A DNA stretch of 64,000 nucleotides, from contig CM042032.1 in NCBI GenBank assembly GCA_023525975.1, positions 71,818,260 to 71,882,259 on the forward strand, written 5' to 3'. This document shows positions 1-17,400 of the stretch, one piece after another. The notes below the pieces were generated by a model. The model did no database searches. It was not told the DNA's origin and saw nothing but the letters and a program-made list of their open reading frames with translations. The stretch comes from Smallanthus sonchifolius (taxonomy: Eukaryota; Streptophyta; Magnoliopsida; Asterales; Asteraceae). The position numbers were made by a program, and so were the translations under genes. Position 1 is the first letter of the stretch, and each line of letters starts with the position of its first letter.

Positions 1-105
1 TCCCGAACAACCCTGTTTTCTCCCGAAACAGCCCTGTTTTCTCCCGAAACAGCCCTGTTTTCCTCCCGAAACAGCCCTGTTTTTCTCCAAAACAGCCATG
101 TTTTC
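1..105. repeat. 21-bp tandem repeat inside a copia-like element
   Basis: About five head-to-tail copies of a 21-bp unit (CTCCCGAAACAGCCCTGTTTT) with small length changes and a last copy that has drifted. It runs into the window edge, so the array may be longer. It lies in the presumed internal or untranslated leader region of the minus-strand copia element whose LTR begins at 377. Confidence 0.8.
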
Positions 106-376
106 TTTCCCCTTTTGTGCAACCTAGGGTTTGAAAAAACCGTAATTTCGGCGGCCTAAAAAACAAGAAACCAGGCTGCGAATCAGCCCTTGAACAGCAG
201 CAGAAAAACAAAATTTTTTTTCTAGAAACACTGTTCATGCCGGAAAACACTGTTCACGGCTGCGGCGGTACCGTAGCAGCAGATCCGAATCAACCCTCGA
301 TCTGCCTCTACCCTTTTTCTTGATCGAAAACTGTGCAGACCGTGTGTAAACAACGAGCCAAAGCTCTGATACCACT
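106..376 (-). mobile_element. Internal leader and primer-binding site of a Ty1-copia-type element
   Basis: Just inside the LTR, at 363-374 on the minus strand, lies TGGTATCAGAGC, the primer-binding site complementary to the 3' end of initiator methionine tRNA that many plant LTR retrotransposons use. It is separated from the LTR by two bases. The rest of the stretch has no open frame and is read as the 5' leader of an element that continues off the left edge. Assignment to copia rather than gypsy is inferred from the short LTR and primer-site style. Confidence 0.7.
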
Positions 377-694
377 TGTTAGGAACAACGTGGCGCAGCA
401 AAATCATCACACACACATGCACAAACGATAATCATGCGGTACAGAAAAATAAACGACCCAAGAATTTTACGTGGTTCGGTCCCGGTGGGGGACCTACGTC
501 CACGGGCTGCAACTAGGTTATTTCATTAAGCTCTAGGCACACGGATTACAATTACAACATATGGTATTTATAGATTAAAACTAGGGTTCCTAACTTGTTC
601 TCCAAGTTAGGCCCAAACCGTAGAGATAGGCCCATTAGGGCCGGCTAATCTTAATTAGGTTCGGTCGCCTCTAAACGAGACTCCACAACTAACA
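377..694 (-). mobile_element. 5' LTR of a Ty1-copia-type retrotransposon
   Basis: A 318-bp block bounded by perfect short inverted ends, TGTTAG at 377 and CTAACA ending at 694, directly followed on the minus strand by a tRNA-Met primer-binding site. This defines an LTR whose element extends leftward out of the window. The target-site duplication cannot be tested because the partner LTR is off-window. It sits immediately beside the gypsy gag remnant, so one element probably landed in the other. Confidence 0.8.
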
Positions 695-711
695 AGAAAG
701 ATACCATGATG

Positions 712-2197
712 TTATATATCTTCTCCTTCTCTTGATGTGAGAACATAAATTGTTGTTATATCTTCCTTGACTCCATGGTTTGTCTCTCTAAACGATCTTA
801 ATGGTTGTGGGTTCGGACAATTCATCCTTTTATGCCCATACTCTCTACATTCAAAACATTTTATTCTACTAGGGCAAGATACAATATGTCCAGATTTCCC
901 ACATCTGTAACATAAGTTAGTTCCAGCTCTGCATTCTCCAAAGTGGTTCTTTCCATATCTCTTGCACTGAGTTAATCTATTAACCTCCTGCTCTGGTTCT
1001 TCTCTCTCCTCCTTCTCATGGTCTGGTGTAAACTCTGACTGCTTCCTCTTTGATTCCTCAGAATGGGAATTATAAACTTCATCATACATGGTTGGCGCAA
1101 GTTGTATGATAGACCGATACTTCTTAGGAACAAAAGTTTTAACCAATATTCGTATCTCTGATGGCAACCCTTGTATGTATCGTTTAATTCGTACTGCCTC
1201 AGGAACTACCAAATGAGGTAGTAAACGAGCCATCCTATTAAATTTGGTAGTGTACTCGCGATGAGTCATGCTACCAGCTTCCAATCTTAGGAAGTCTCTC
1301 TCTAGTTTGTCCATCTCATCATCCGGACAAAATTCTTCTATTAATAACTTATTCAATTCCCCCCATGTCAGTCTGTCAATAGCCTTCTCTCCATAGCCAT
1401 GACCAGATTGTCCCACCAGCATAATGCTTCGGACACAAAGGAGTGAGTAGCGTACTTCACTTTCTGGTCATCTCTACACTCACTTATCTTAATCACTACT
1501 TCTATCTCTCGGATCCATTTATGAGTAGCCATGGCATCCTCTGTTCCATTAAATTTAGGTGTCCTTGAATTTCTTAAAGGAACAACCTCTCCTATTACCT
1601 TTCCGTTTCCTCACTTTTCTAACCTCGCATGAGTTGTTAGAATCATAACCGTATCCTTTATCTTCTTCTAAACCTTCACTATTTTCTCCCGTTCTATTTA
1701 TTCTATCATTCTTCTTCTTAGTTTCTTTAAGGTTATCCAGTAATACTGGTAAAGCTGTTTCTAATGCAAACTGCTATGTCTATAACATTTTGTATTTGTG
1801 GATCTACTACATTCTCATTTCCTTTGTTGGCATTTGCGATAAACCGCGTTTGCCTTCTCATTTTCATTCTTTCCTTCTCTTTCTTTCCTTTAACTATACT
1901 GACCATTTCTACGTTCCTACAGGAAGATAGGGTATATTAGTATTTGCATGGACTTATAACTCAGAACACAAGTGAACTGTAAATTGCTAAATGACGGTGA
2001 TCAGGCGTATTTAATTATTTACTTTACTTTCCGTATTCTAGTTATCTCCCATCATGTTTCCTACTAATACTCGTATCTTCCACTATCCTCTGGCATGAGG
2101 CTATCTTTACTGGCTTTCTATTACTATTATACTAGTCCTCAAGATTCTAGTTTAAGTCTAGATACTTTAAGAAAGTATATAAATCTCTTAAACTATT
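712..2197 (-). pseudogene. Ty3-gypsy gag remnant (decayed)
   Basis: Minus-strand remains of a Ty3-gypsy Gag. The best preserved frame (712-1422) carries a retrotrans_gag-type helical region and, near its end, two zinc knuckles: CYRCGKSGH with a shortened last spacing, and CFECREYGH followed by four residues and a Cys, which fits CCHC. Upstream DNA (1423-1500) continues the same domain in another frame (the residues before the usual ALxWW motif), so at least one frameshift separates the halves. The N-terminal part (1500-1900) is charged and broken by stops. No protease or polymerase follows, because the copia LTR abuts the gag end. The order of primer-binding site and LTR just upstream at 2198-2213 supports a gypsy 5' half. 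It encodes no working product. Confidence 0.85.
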
Positions 2198-2209
2198 GCT
2201 CTGATACCA
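2198..2209 (-). promoter_or_regulatory. tRNA-Met primer-binding site of the gypsy remnant
   Basis: On the minus strand this reads TGGTATCAGAGC, the same primer-binding site as in the copia element. It is three bases from a block starting TGTGACACCC (2213), a typical gypsy LTR end. Confidence 0.75.
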
Positions 2210-2212
2210 ATT

Positions 2213-2600
2213 TGTGACACCCACATCCCGATTGGCTCGGAATGCCGGTCCTTTGTCGGATTTACTCACGAACATATAATATATCAGAGATCGAAATGCA
2301 TCGGAAACTATTTTTTTTATTTATATATATGCCAAACATGTACCAAACTAAAACTATTACAAGATTATATAAAACTTAAGCCAGTCTTTCTCGTGATAGA
2401 TAGCCTGCTCTGATGCCTTTTCTATTCCTGCTCCAGACTATACTCTTTCTCTGAATACACATGCTCAATTGTTAAACCAACGATACTAGAGGCCATCTAC
2501 TTTCTTCTTTCCTCATACAATTCATTTGCTTCCTTTATAACTTTCTCTCTATGATGATTTGCTTCACAAGTTAGTATTCGAACTACATACTTTTTTTAGT
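2213..2600 (-). mobile_element. Ty3-gypsy 5' LTR (outer end not defined)
   Basis: Starts with TGTGACACCCACATCCCG beside the primer-binding site. The outer boundary is not visible, so the given end is approximate. The sequence then grades into AT-rich DNA without open frames. Confidence 0.55.
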
Positions 2601-3270
2601 ATGATTACTTTTGCCTTCATTTTCTTTTCAACCTTCGGATATATAAAATCAAAAATCTCACACGTATAAGTCTTTGCTTACACATACGTAAGTGATATAT
2701 AAAATCAAAAAAATTATACTTACACGTACGTAACACATATAAAAAAAACTCAAAACGGTTAATTTACACATGCGTACCTGATGTTTACGTATATGCATTC
2801 AAGGAAAACACAAATATAAAAAAACAAATATACTAGTTACATAACTATGCAAACACAAGCATACTTATTACAAATCATAATTATATATTTGTGTTTATTA
2901 GTGAATACATATACGTAAACATAAGGTATTAATAGTTAATTTAAAGCCACATCCCTTGTTTTTTCTTTGATTACATATACGTAACCAATCAAAAATTAAC
3001 TGTATGTTTAAGAACGCTTGTGAAAAAAAAAACCAAAAATACTAATTACATAACACAGGCAATTCTTTGAGCCACATCCCTTGTTCTTAATGTCTTCAAT
3101 CACAATTCGATCGGATGGGGTATTCACAAATTTACTGAAATAGGTATTCAAAGCAATTCTTTCGCTTTTCCTCCCTGTATTATTATATTAACCACATTAA
3201 CAAAACCGGATTTCTAACAAAAATAATGTTGAATTAATTGTAAACAAGATTAACCTTACTTGATGACATT
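2601..3270. other. AT-rich intergenic DNA with recurring TACGTA-type palindromes
   Basis: No gene is seen. Short palindromic words such as TACATATACGTAAC and ACGTATATGC recur many times here and again at 3850-4090. They resemble the interior of the element at 6691-7010, so this may be decayed transposon DNA. Confidence 0.4.
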
Positions 3271-3274
3271 AGTG

Positions 3275-3545
3275 CTTCAATACAGGGGGTTGAGTTGAGG
3301 TACCCAAGACTTTATTAAAATGGGTAGGTCTTGGGTTCAAGTCCCACTTGTGATAAAAAAATGAGTTCCAGGTTGGGCCAAGGGGTTTTCTCATCTAAGG
3401 TGGTTTCCTCCTGAGGGTGGTCTCAGGTTCGGGACTGATGTACGAGCTTCCCTTCGAGGACATGCCAGCCTAGAGCCCTAACGTTCCGTACTCGAGTTAT
3501 GGAGATGATCGGGAGGGCCAGTGGCCCGTCAGTGATCCAAAAAAA
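3275..3545 (+). mobile_element. Possible tRNA-derived SINE
   Basis: GGGTTCAAGTCCCAC at about 3332 matches the RNA polymerase III B box, and TGAGTTGAGG about 40 bases before it could be a weak A box. A non-coding body follows and the unit ends in an A-rich stretch near 3540. Only the B box is convincing, so this is a tentative call. Confidence 0.35.
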
Positions 3546-4744
3546 CTGTTCAAAAAAATATAGGGTGGAGTAACTGCAAATATAACAAACATTAATAAGA
3601 AATCTTGCTCTTTTTTGTATTTATAATTACATAACACAGGGATACAAGAAAAAAATAGGATGGTGTATCTACATAACCTATTTATATCTGTTGTAATTCT
3701 TCTTAATTTATCAAATAAGTAAAACTGTAATTAAAAATGTATATCTGTTAATCCTTGAATTCATATAATTAAAACAGTAGCTAACAATGTGGATATCAAA
3801 ATAACTATCATGTTTCTTTGTGGAATAGATACACATAAGAAATCAAATATAAAACGGTTTGTAGAATATAGACACCATTAATGAATACGTAACCAGTGAT
3901 ATACATTAACAAAAGTAGAATTTGTAACATGTTTTAATCCTAAAATACGTATACGTAACCATTGTTATATGAAAACATATATGTTAACTTGAGGATACCC
4001 AATTCATTACACACCTTTGAAACAGTATATTTTTGCTAGGTATTAAAACTTTTCATAGTTTTCTTTTGAATACATATACGTAACCGATAAAAAATCAAAT
4101 TTGTTCTATCGTTTTAATCATACAATATGATAATTATATCATGAATCATAAACTAATAGCTTGTTCATCCCTCTTAATCATACTTTTTTAACATGAAATA
4201 AGATTTCAGAGCAAAACCATACAAATTACTTCAAAACCTTAGTTTGCTTTGTAAAAAAAATATAATATAGAACCTTTAGAACCCTAATTTTGGTAAAAAA
4301 AAAAAAGAACAGGGCTACATTATTAATACATACATGTATCGATTCGAAACACAGATTAAACAACAAGCTTACGAATTTGGACTTTTGATTAACAAGAATC
4401 GCTGAACGATCGTCGTAACCTCAAAGACTCCGCTTTTTGTAAGGATCGAATTTGAAACCAATGTTTATCGTTTGAGGTTTTGTAGGCTTATTAGAGATGG
4501 TGAATGAAAAGGTTTAAAAAAGAGAAAGGAGATTATTCAGGGATTTTGATTTTGAAATATACGAATTCCAGTTTTAAGAGTATATGAAATTCCATCTTTA
4601 CCCTTAAAGCATTAAAATATTGATCATTTATTGACTAAATTTGCAATCAAACCCCTAAATAATAATGACCATTGATCACTATTAATCAACGACTAAGAAT
4701 GGTTTTTTCAATTTTTTACTAACTATCGGTTTTCTCTGGAACCC
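3546..4744. other. AT-rich intergenic DNA
   Basis: No coding potential was recognised. Repeated ATATACGTAAC words occur between 3850 and 4090. A less AT-rich patch at 4370-4500 has no recognisable product. Confidence 0.4.
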
Positions 4745-4900
4745 ACCCCTATATATATAGGGTGCACTAGAAGATTCATTTTCATGAGAAAACCAAAAAA
4801 ACTCCTCATTAAAGGTGCTGCATATGTGTAGTAGACCCAAAAGCCTAATCCCCACCCAAAAACCTAAACCTCCCACCCCACCCCCACCCAATATTTTTTA
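4745..4900 (+). mobile_element. Truncated TIR element (family of 25838-26140)
   Basis: Begins in CCCTATATATATAGGG, continues with a CATGAGAAAACC-type end and then a C-rich block of repeated CCTAAACC and CCCACCC words. This order matches the element at 25838-26140 and, inverted, the one at 26556-27083. The second terminal repeat is not found, so it is a fragment. Confidence 0.45.
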
Positions 4901-5039
4901 AACGTTCTTAACTTTTTAATGCGTTATTATTTTTTTTAAAAAGTACACCATAATAACGAGCGTTTTTTTATCTTTAATATGAGTACACTAGTGTTATATA
5001 AAATTTTAAAAAAAATTACGTGCTAAGTGAGGTCTTTTA

Positions 5040-6300
5040 TTCATGGTGTTTTTGCACTAAATTATATAAAATCTATAAAAACATCATAAAAACGACGTAC
5101 AAATACCATAAAAAGGTCATAAATTAAAAAAAAATCATAAAAAACATTTAAACTGGACATTTTATGGTATTTTTGAAGTGAACGTGTTATGGTGTTTTTA
5201 GAACTGGGCAAGTTTTTGGTGTTTTTGAACCGGGTTAATTTATTATATTTTTAAAAGAACTTGTTTCATCTGGAAAAGAAAAACACAATAAAAAAACACC
5301 TAAAACCATTATGGTAATGACGTCCAGAAATGCGTTTTCTGTTTTCTGCTTGATCGCGTACGAGCTCCTGCAACTCTCGCATTCATAGAGCCGAGCACCA
5401 AAGATAACGATTCCTCGGAGGTGTTGGAGAATCTGAAAAAAGCATTTTCTATTTTCTACACAATCAAAGTTCAAAACACACCATAAAGTTGCCCAGATTA
5501 AAAACACCATAATACACCCAATTCAAAAACACTATAAAAGAAGACATCATAAAAAAAACACCTAAAACTATAATGATAATTGCATCAAAAAAACACCATA
5601 TAACGCATTTTCTGTTTTCTGCACAATCACAGTTCAAAACACACCATAAATTTGCCCATTTATAAACACCATAACACGTCCAGTTTCACATACGTTTTTT
5701 CTTTTTTTCCGCACGATCGATGATAAAAAAAAACACCAGAAAACTCCATAAAAAAAAGCTTGCACAGTTCAAAACACACCATAAAGTTGCTCAGTTTAAA
5801 AACACCATAAAACACATTTTCTGTTTTTTGCACAATCACAGTTCAAAACACACCATAAAGTTGTCCAGTTTAAAAACACCATAACACGCCCAGTTTCACA
5901 TGCGTTTTTCTGTTTTCCGCACGATCGGTTATCAGAAACACCAGAAAACTCTATGAAAAAGACACCATGAAAAAAACGTCATGAAAAAACGCAGTAAAAA
6001 ACGTCCATGAAAAACGCAATGAAAAAAGTCATAAAAAATGCCATTAAAAAACGTAGTAAAAAAACATCATAAAAAGGTATTGAAAAAACGCCATGAAAAA
6101 GACACCATGAAAAAAACATCATGAAAAAGCGCAGTGAAAAACGTCCATGAAAAACGCAGTGAAAAAGTCATAAAAAACGCAGTGAAAAAACATCATAAAA
6201 AACGTTATGAAAAAGTCTAGAAAAAACGACATAAAAAAACACAGTGAAAAAAGTCTTGAAAAAACGCCATGAAAACGCTGTTAAAAACGTACAAACCCAG
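5040..6300. repeat. Degenerate short-motif arrays (AACACCATAA and AAAACGCCATGA)
   Basis: From 5040 to 5930 the word AAAACACCATAAA recurs at irregular intervals, with two to three near-identical larger blocks around CACAATCACAGTTCAAAACA and TTCTGTTTTC. From 5940 to 6290 it gives way to an array of roughly 10-15 bp units of the form AAAAACGCCATGA or AAAAACGCAGTGA. No reading frame is meaningful. The short apparent frames here are products of the repeat. Confidence 0.75.
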
Positions 6301-6623
6301 TTCAGCGATTTTTTGTTTTTTTTAAATATAGCAAGATCATACTCGTTTTAAAGATAAAAAACGTTTGATTTTATGGCATATTTAAAAAATAATAATGACG
6401 TATAAAAAAGATATAAACGTTTAAAAAATAAGGGTGGAAAATGTATGTGACTTGCATTTGTATGCTATTTCTCTCTCTTAGAAGCAATTACTATTATACC
6501 TTTCAAGGCTTAAAATCCATTCCTTTTTACGTGGCCTTCTTAGAAACCCTCCATCTTCAAGATCAATGGCTCAAAATCCTTCCTACACTTCCTATACTTT
6601 TTATCCTTCCTAGTGGAACCCTA

Positions 6624-6624
<1 letters not shown>

Positions 6625-6690
<66 letters not shown>
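6625..6690. repeat. (TA)n microsatellite
   Basis: An uninterrupted TA run that directly borders the inverted-repeat element starting at 6691. Confidence 0.95.
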
Positions 6691-6693
<3 letters not shown>

Positions 6694-7010
6694 TGAGGTT
6701 CAAATGCTAACCAATATTTATGTGATAACCATGATAACCACTCTAAAAAATAGTGTTACGTATATGTAACAATTATCATTATGTTAATGTTACATATATG
6801 TAAACACTATGTGTCACGTATATGTAACATTATTTGGTACGTATACGTATGACTTATCATTTTCATATTTACATTCAAAATATTTATTCAAGATACTTAA
6901 ATACTATTTTAACAATTAAAAGAAAAAATTATTTATATATTATGTGATTGTTTTACAGTGGTTAGCACGTTTATCACATAAAAAATTGGTTAGTATTTGA
7001 ACCATTCCCT
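6691..7010. mobile_element. TIR element embedded in TA repeats
   Basis: The left end (GGTGAGGTTCAAATGCTAACC) and the reverse complement of the right end (AGGGAATGGTTCAAATACTAACC) match over about 50 bp with a few changes, including TTATGTGATAA further in. TA runs flank both sides. The interior has no frame and carries several TTACATATATGTAA-type palindromes. It is a non-autonomous element of the kind found in TA microsatellites. Confidence 0.8.
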
Positions 7011-7189
7011 ATATATATATATATATGGTTTTAACAAAGCCACTGTTCATAAGACATGTACTTTGTCATAATTATTAAAAAATATAATACAAAAGCTTAA
7101 AAAAAATAATTCATACATTTTCATTTTGATTTACATTTAATTATAATTAATCACTCGATTAATTAATAATTACCGTGTAAAGATAAAAG

Positions 7190-7331
7190 ATGATTCTAAA
7201 CTTGATCTTATCAAATTCAAGGGTATCCGCCACGTCAAGTTTTCTTCTACAAAGCATAAACCCCAACACATCATCACCAATTCATCATCATCATCATCAT
7301 CATCATTCATCTCTATGCGTTAGGTTAAACA
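7190..7331 (+). promoter_or_regulatory. Probable 5' UTR of the RABB1 gene with a CAT repeat
   Basis: AT-poor leader before the GTPase start codon, with a (CAT)n run at 7284-7309. An upstream ATG at 7190 opens a frame that overlaps the true start out of phase. If the transcript began this far upstream it would act as an overlapping upstream ORF, but the transcription start is not visible. Confidence 0.45.
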
Positions 7332-13182
<5,851 letters not shown>

Positions 13183-13820
13183 TTCCGAATAGCAATAATA
13201 TTTCACATATCATCGTTTCCGAATCATGGAACATGTAATATATTAGTAACTGGTTTCTGCTATCTTGAATGGACTCGATCATCATGTTGTGTGAATTACA
13301 TGAAAACGGTTTTCATGTGTATATAAGGTTTGTCAACCTGCAAATCATATTGTTTGATGACATCCCTTCTATGGATGTTACATGTTAATCAAAACTTCAA
13401 GTATTATGCTCCTTGATGCCTGTTGATTGCTTGATTAAGAACATGTAACATCCATTCCTTTCACATTCTAATGATGGTATAGTCAAATGACCATAATGCA
13501 CAATGAAATGAGAAATCCAACCCATTTGACTTTAGTTCTTTATTTGGTCAAAGTCCACATTTGACTTTAATTACATGCAGTCTTTATCCCATAATGTTTT
13601 CAAGATTGAACTTTTTATAACAAATCATCTTCAATGATGAAATAGGATAAAGATTCATGTGGTGATGTCAAGCTAACTTCATTATTCTTGCCGAACTTTG
13701 TGTTTTCTAATGCCACCACAACCTAACAAGTCATGTTGCAAATAAAAATACAGATTTTGTTGGTTTAATTTTCTTTTCGTTCCACGACTTTGTATCCTAA
13801 AAAATCTTGAGAACACGATG
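13183..13820 (+). other. 3' UTR and flank of RABB1
   Basis: AT-rich, with no frames of interest. It contains the likely 3' UTR and polyadenylation region, although no single signal can be chosen. Confidence 0.4.
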
Positions 13821-13827
13821 GTAGAGA

Positions 13828-13925
13828 CTAGGGGTGTAAACGAGCCAAACCGGCTCGTGTGCTACTCGAGATCGGCTCGCTAAAAGCTTGAATCAAGCCG
13901 AGCTTAAATGAGCACGAGCTTAGGG
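13828..13925. mobile_element. Truncated hAT-like MITE end
   Basis: GGGGTGTAAACGAGCC followed by CGGCTCG and GAGCTTA words is the end of the same family as 39705-40181 (GAGGTGTAAACGAGCC). The opposite end is missing. Confidence 0.5.
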
Positions 13926-14470
13926 AAACTCATAAAAACTTACAAATGAATTAAGTGAAGCTGAAAACATACTACACGTGTCCCACTTAATAAAGTATTT
14001 AAGAATCACATGGCATATCATATGTGCCACTAGATGAAATCATATAGTCAAGGACAACATCAACTACAATTGCTATTTTGGACACCAGTTTCAAAATAAG
14101 ATTAACTTTGTATGTGTCCCCTAGTCCGCAACCAAGAGGGAGGGAGGGAGGAAGGTTAAGTGAACCCGACCCGTACTCATATACAAATGATTTTAAGTGT
14201 GCATCAAACATCAACCAAGTAATTTCATTCCCCTAGTTCCAGTTTTTGAAGTTTAAGTGAACCCGACTCGTACTCATCTTCGGAAACACAAGTTTTAGAA
14301 GGGCAACAAAACCTATGCGACCATTTATTCGCAACCTGGAAATTCTAATAAACGAAGAAAACTTTGTCAGCGTTGCAAAATTATGAGAACAAAATAATAA
14401 CCCAAAATTAATATCAAAACTTAGTGCCTAGACTAGTACAACAAAAACAAATACTTGATAAACCACATCT
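13926..14470. other. Convergent intergenic space between RABB1 and the PPR gene
   Basis: No gene is seen. TAAGTGAACCCGACCCGTACTCAT-type sequence occurs twice (near 14157 and 14253), a short direct repeat of unknown origin. Confidence 0.35.
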
Positions 14471-17400
14471 TCATCTTCTGTCTCCAAATTGTCCAGGATT
14501 CCTTCCAAATCTTACACGCAAATTGTCAAGAGTACGCGACACTACCAACAGTCTTGGATCGTCTTCAGGTATCTCTCGGTCCTAATTTTCCACCCAGAAA
14601 TTACCATTATGAGAACAAATACATGCATGCAAAACCATAGTTTTCATGTATAGGTGACAATTTAGACCCGTATACTTAAGAATGGGCCAACAAGAGACCA
14701 AACAGGTATAAGTAAAAGAAAATTATTTAGAAAGAAAACAGGTCAAAATGTCAGAAGTAGTTCAAACTCAAAGTGTATTTTTTAATGCATAAAACCTCTA
14801 AGTCTGTTATTCAAAATAATTGATAAATATAACTTTTGTATAAGATTTGAAAGTCTTAGACAAAAGAAATGCTTTGTCCAACCCTACCATTTCGACCCAA
14901 ACCCGTTTTGACCCATTATCCAACCTGCCTGTTAACCATCACTGAGAATAAATGAGACGAGGTTCACCTTTAAGCCATTGTAATATGCTTGACAAGCAGG
15001 AAGAGATGGAACTATGTTACGTGCTTGCATCAGATCCCATACCATATTAGCAATCGTGTATCCCCCAGTCTGCAAAAAAAGAATTAAATAGGAAAAAAAA
15101 ACTATTTTAACACTAAACAACAGCTTAAAAAAGTCGCTACTTGCAACACAAGCAAACTTTGCTGCAAGAGAAACCAATTTAATTAAAATGTTAAAAGCTT
15201 GCTTACCTTTTCACCAGAAGCTACAAGGAGGAGGGCATTGCCCGTTGAGGGAAGCAGGTTAAAGCGCCTAGAATTCATCTCTTTCTGAATCAACAAAACA
15301 AACAACAATTAGCAACATATTAAGCAAGCATTAACATACAAATATATATATATATAGTGCCAGGTCATCAGTAGTTTACCAGTTTCTCTAGAGCTATTTC
15401 CATACCCTTGGGAGTATAACCAGTCATGGCTCCCTCTATGAGCGTCTACAGTAAGAAGGTACTTGAATGGTCAGACGGTCAAAAATAGGCACGAAAAGAA
15501 AATGTGTAGCAGCACAAAGAAACTGTATTTGTTGTTCACACACTAAATAACATTATCCTAAACTTACAGCATAGAGCTCTGGCATAGGTGTGCTGCCTGA
15601 GCTCATGTAGTCTTCAAACACTTTAAGCCCACGATCAATGTCTCCAGAATTTAGGTAACACCTAAATGTTAATAATTATAGAAAACAAATTAAGCAGTTC
15701 ATCCTTGTAAGATATGAAACATGCCCCAAAAAGATCAACAAAGAAATGAGTTTAGAATGGGGGTTAACATCTAAGAATTTACTTTCCTCTGACAAACCAC
15801 CTTGCAAACACGTTAGGTAGATCACTATCACTGACTTGTAAGAAGTACGCTTTAGAAAGAAAAACAAAATGTCAAAACCAATTCCTGTAACTTAAATTAC
15901 CTCATAATCTGTATCAATATGAAGACATCAGGGGTTTTATTGTCCTTCTTAAGCATCTCCTGAAGTGTATCCACTGCCTGCAACATTGAGCATGACAAAA
16001 AGATTAACAGTCACAATGTAGCAATGCATGATTTAACGGTGAATACATGGCAAACCACATGCAATAGGTTCAACAGTCATTGCACTTTGAGATTCAGAAT
16101 TACTAAATAATAAAATGACATAGATTGACAAATAAAAATACAAATAAAGCTGTAGAATTGTTAGAATTGTCATTTCAGTAATCGAAACAAAACAAAATAA
16201 TATTATGCATAACATTTTGCTAACAAAATGCATATCATGATAACAGAATGGGTTTTCCATGTTCAATTATAACAGTTTAAGTTTTTTTATAGTACCTGAA
16301 CATCCTTGAAGTCAGCACAAGCATTAAAGGCGACATGATATACTGTCAGGAACCTTTGCACAAAACCACCCCTCCTGTGAACATAGTTAGCAGTAGGGAT
16401 ATTGTATAACTCTTCCTCGGAGATGCCCATCATGACATTTTCAGCACTGTCCCTAGTCTGTTCTAGTGAAGACCACCCTTTGGATTGCTCAACAAGCTCC
16501 AGAATCTTTTTCATGCAAATGAAAACATTTAAACTTATGGAATTGGAAACACAGAATATAACAAGATTAGTTTCTTATATTTTTACCTTAGCAGATGTGT
16601 CCTCGGCTAATGGTGTCTTGTTCTTATGTGCAGCTATGAGCCCAGCATAGCAAAATTTGTTTAAACCAAGACCAGAAGCAGTCATATCACGAATAATCGC
16701 ATATCTGAAATTTTATATCAATATTAACTAACCATCAAAACAGGTATCCAATGAAGTGGGTAGAGAATGTAATAGATTTACAATGGTGAAGATATCATAA
16801 AAACATAAGAAATTGTACTATATCCATTTTGGGCATGATCTTATGTCACAAAAAACCTGAGCATAATCATAAGGAATCAATTTTCTTGTAATGTGAAACA
16901 TCAGAATTAGATTAGCAACAAATCAATGAAAACTTTGGCCAAACACTGAAATGCATACACTTGATCTAATCGACCAGCGGCTGCACATGCATTAATCAAA
17001 CAGATGAATGTCTGCCCATTAGGCTTTACTTCACTCTTCTTCATTTCTTCAAAGATCTTCAATAACAGAAACAACAAATGGTTAGGAGTTCATAATAACA
17101 TCATACTTACACCATCATACGCCATTGTCTATCAATGTATGACAAAGATACAAAGTAAAGATACCCGTGTTGCCTCAACAGAGTTCTTACACTTCCCGCA
17201 GGTAGAGATCATGAAGTTGTACAAAACAACCTATAACAAATACAAGCAATGTCACAGTTCAATGAAGTGTAAAAAACCAACCGAAGAGCATTAACGTAAG
17301 CTACCAAACAGCAGTATGAGTGACAAAGCAATAACGATGAAAACTAAAGAATTAGCACAAAAAGGTAAATCACAAGCTATCTATAAAGTATAAACATCAT

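Noticed and set aside
1..105. CRISPR-like array
   Set aside because: The units are contiguous 21-bp tandem copies without spacers, in a eukaryotic retrotransposon.
6441..6710. Open frame ending in alternating Ile-Tyr
   Set aside because: The second half is just the TA microsatellite and the first half resembles no protein.
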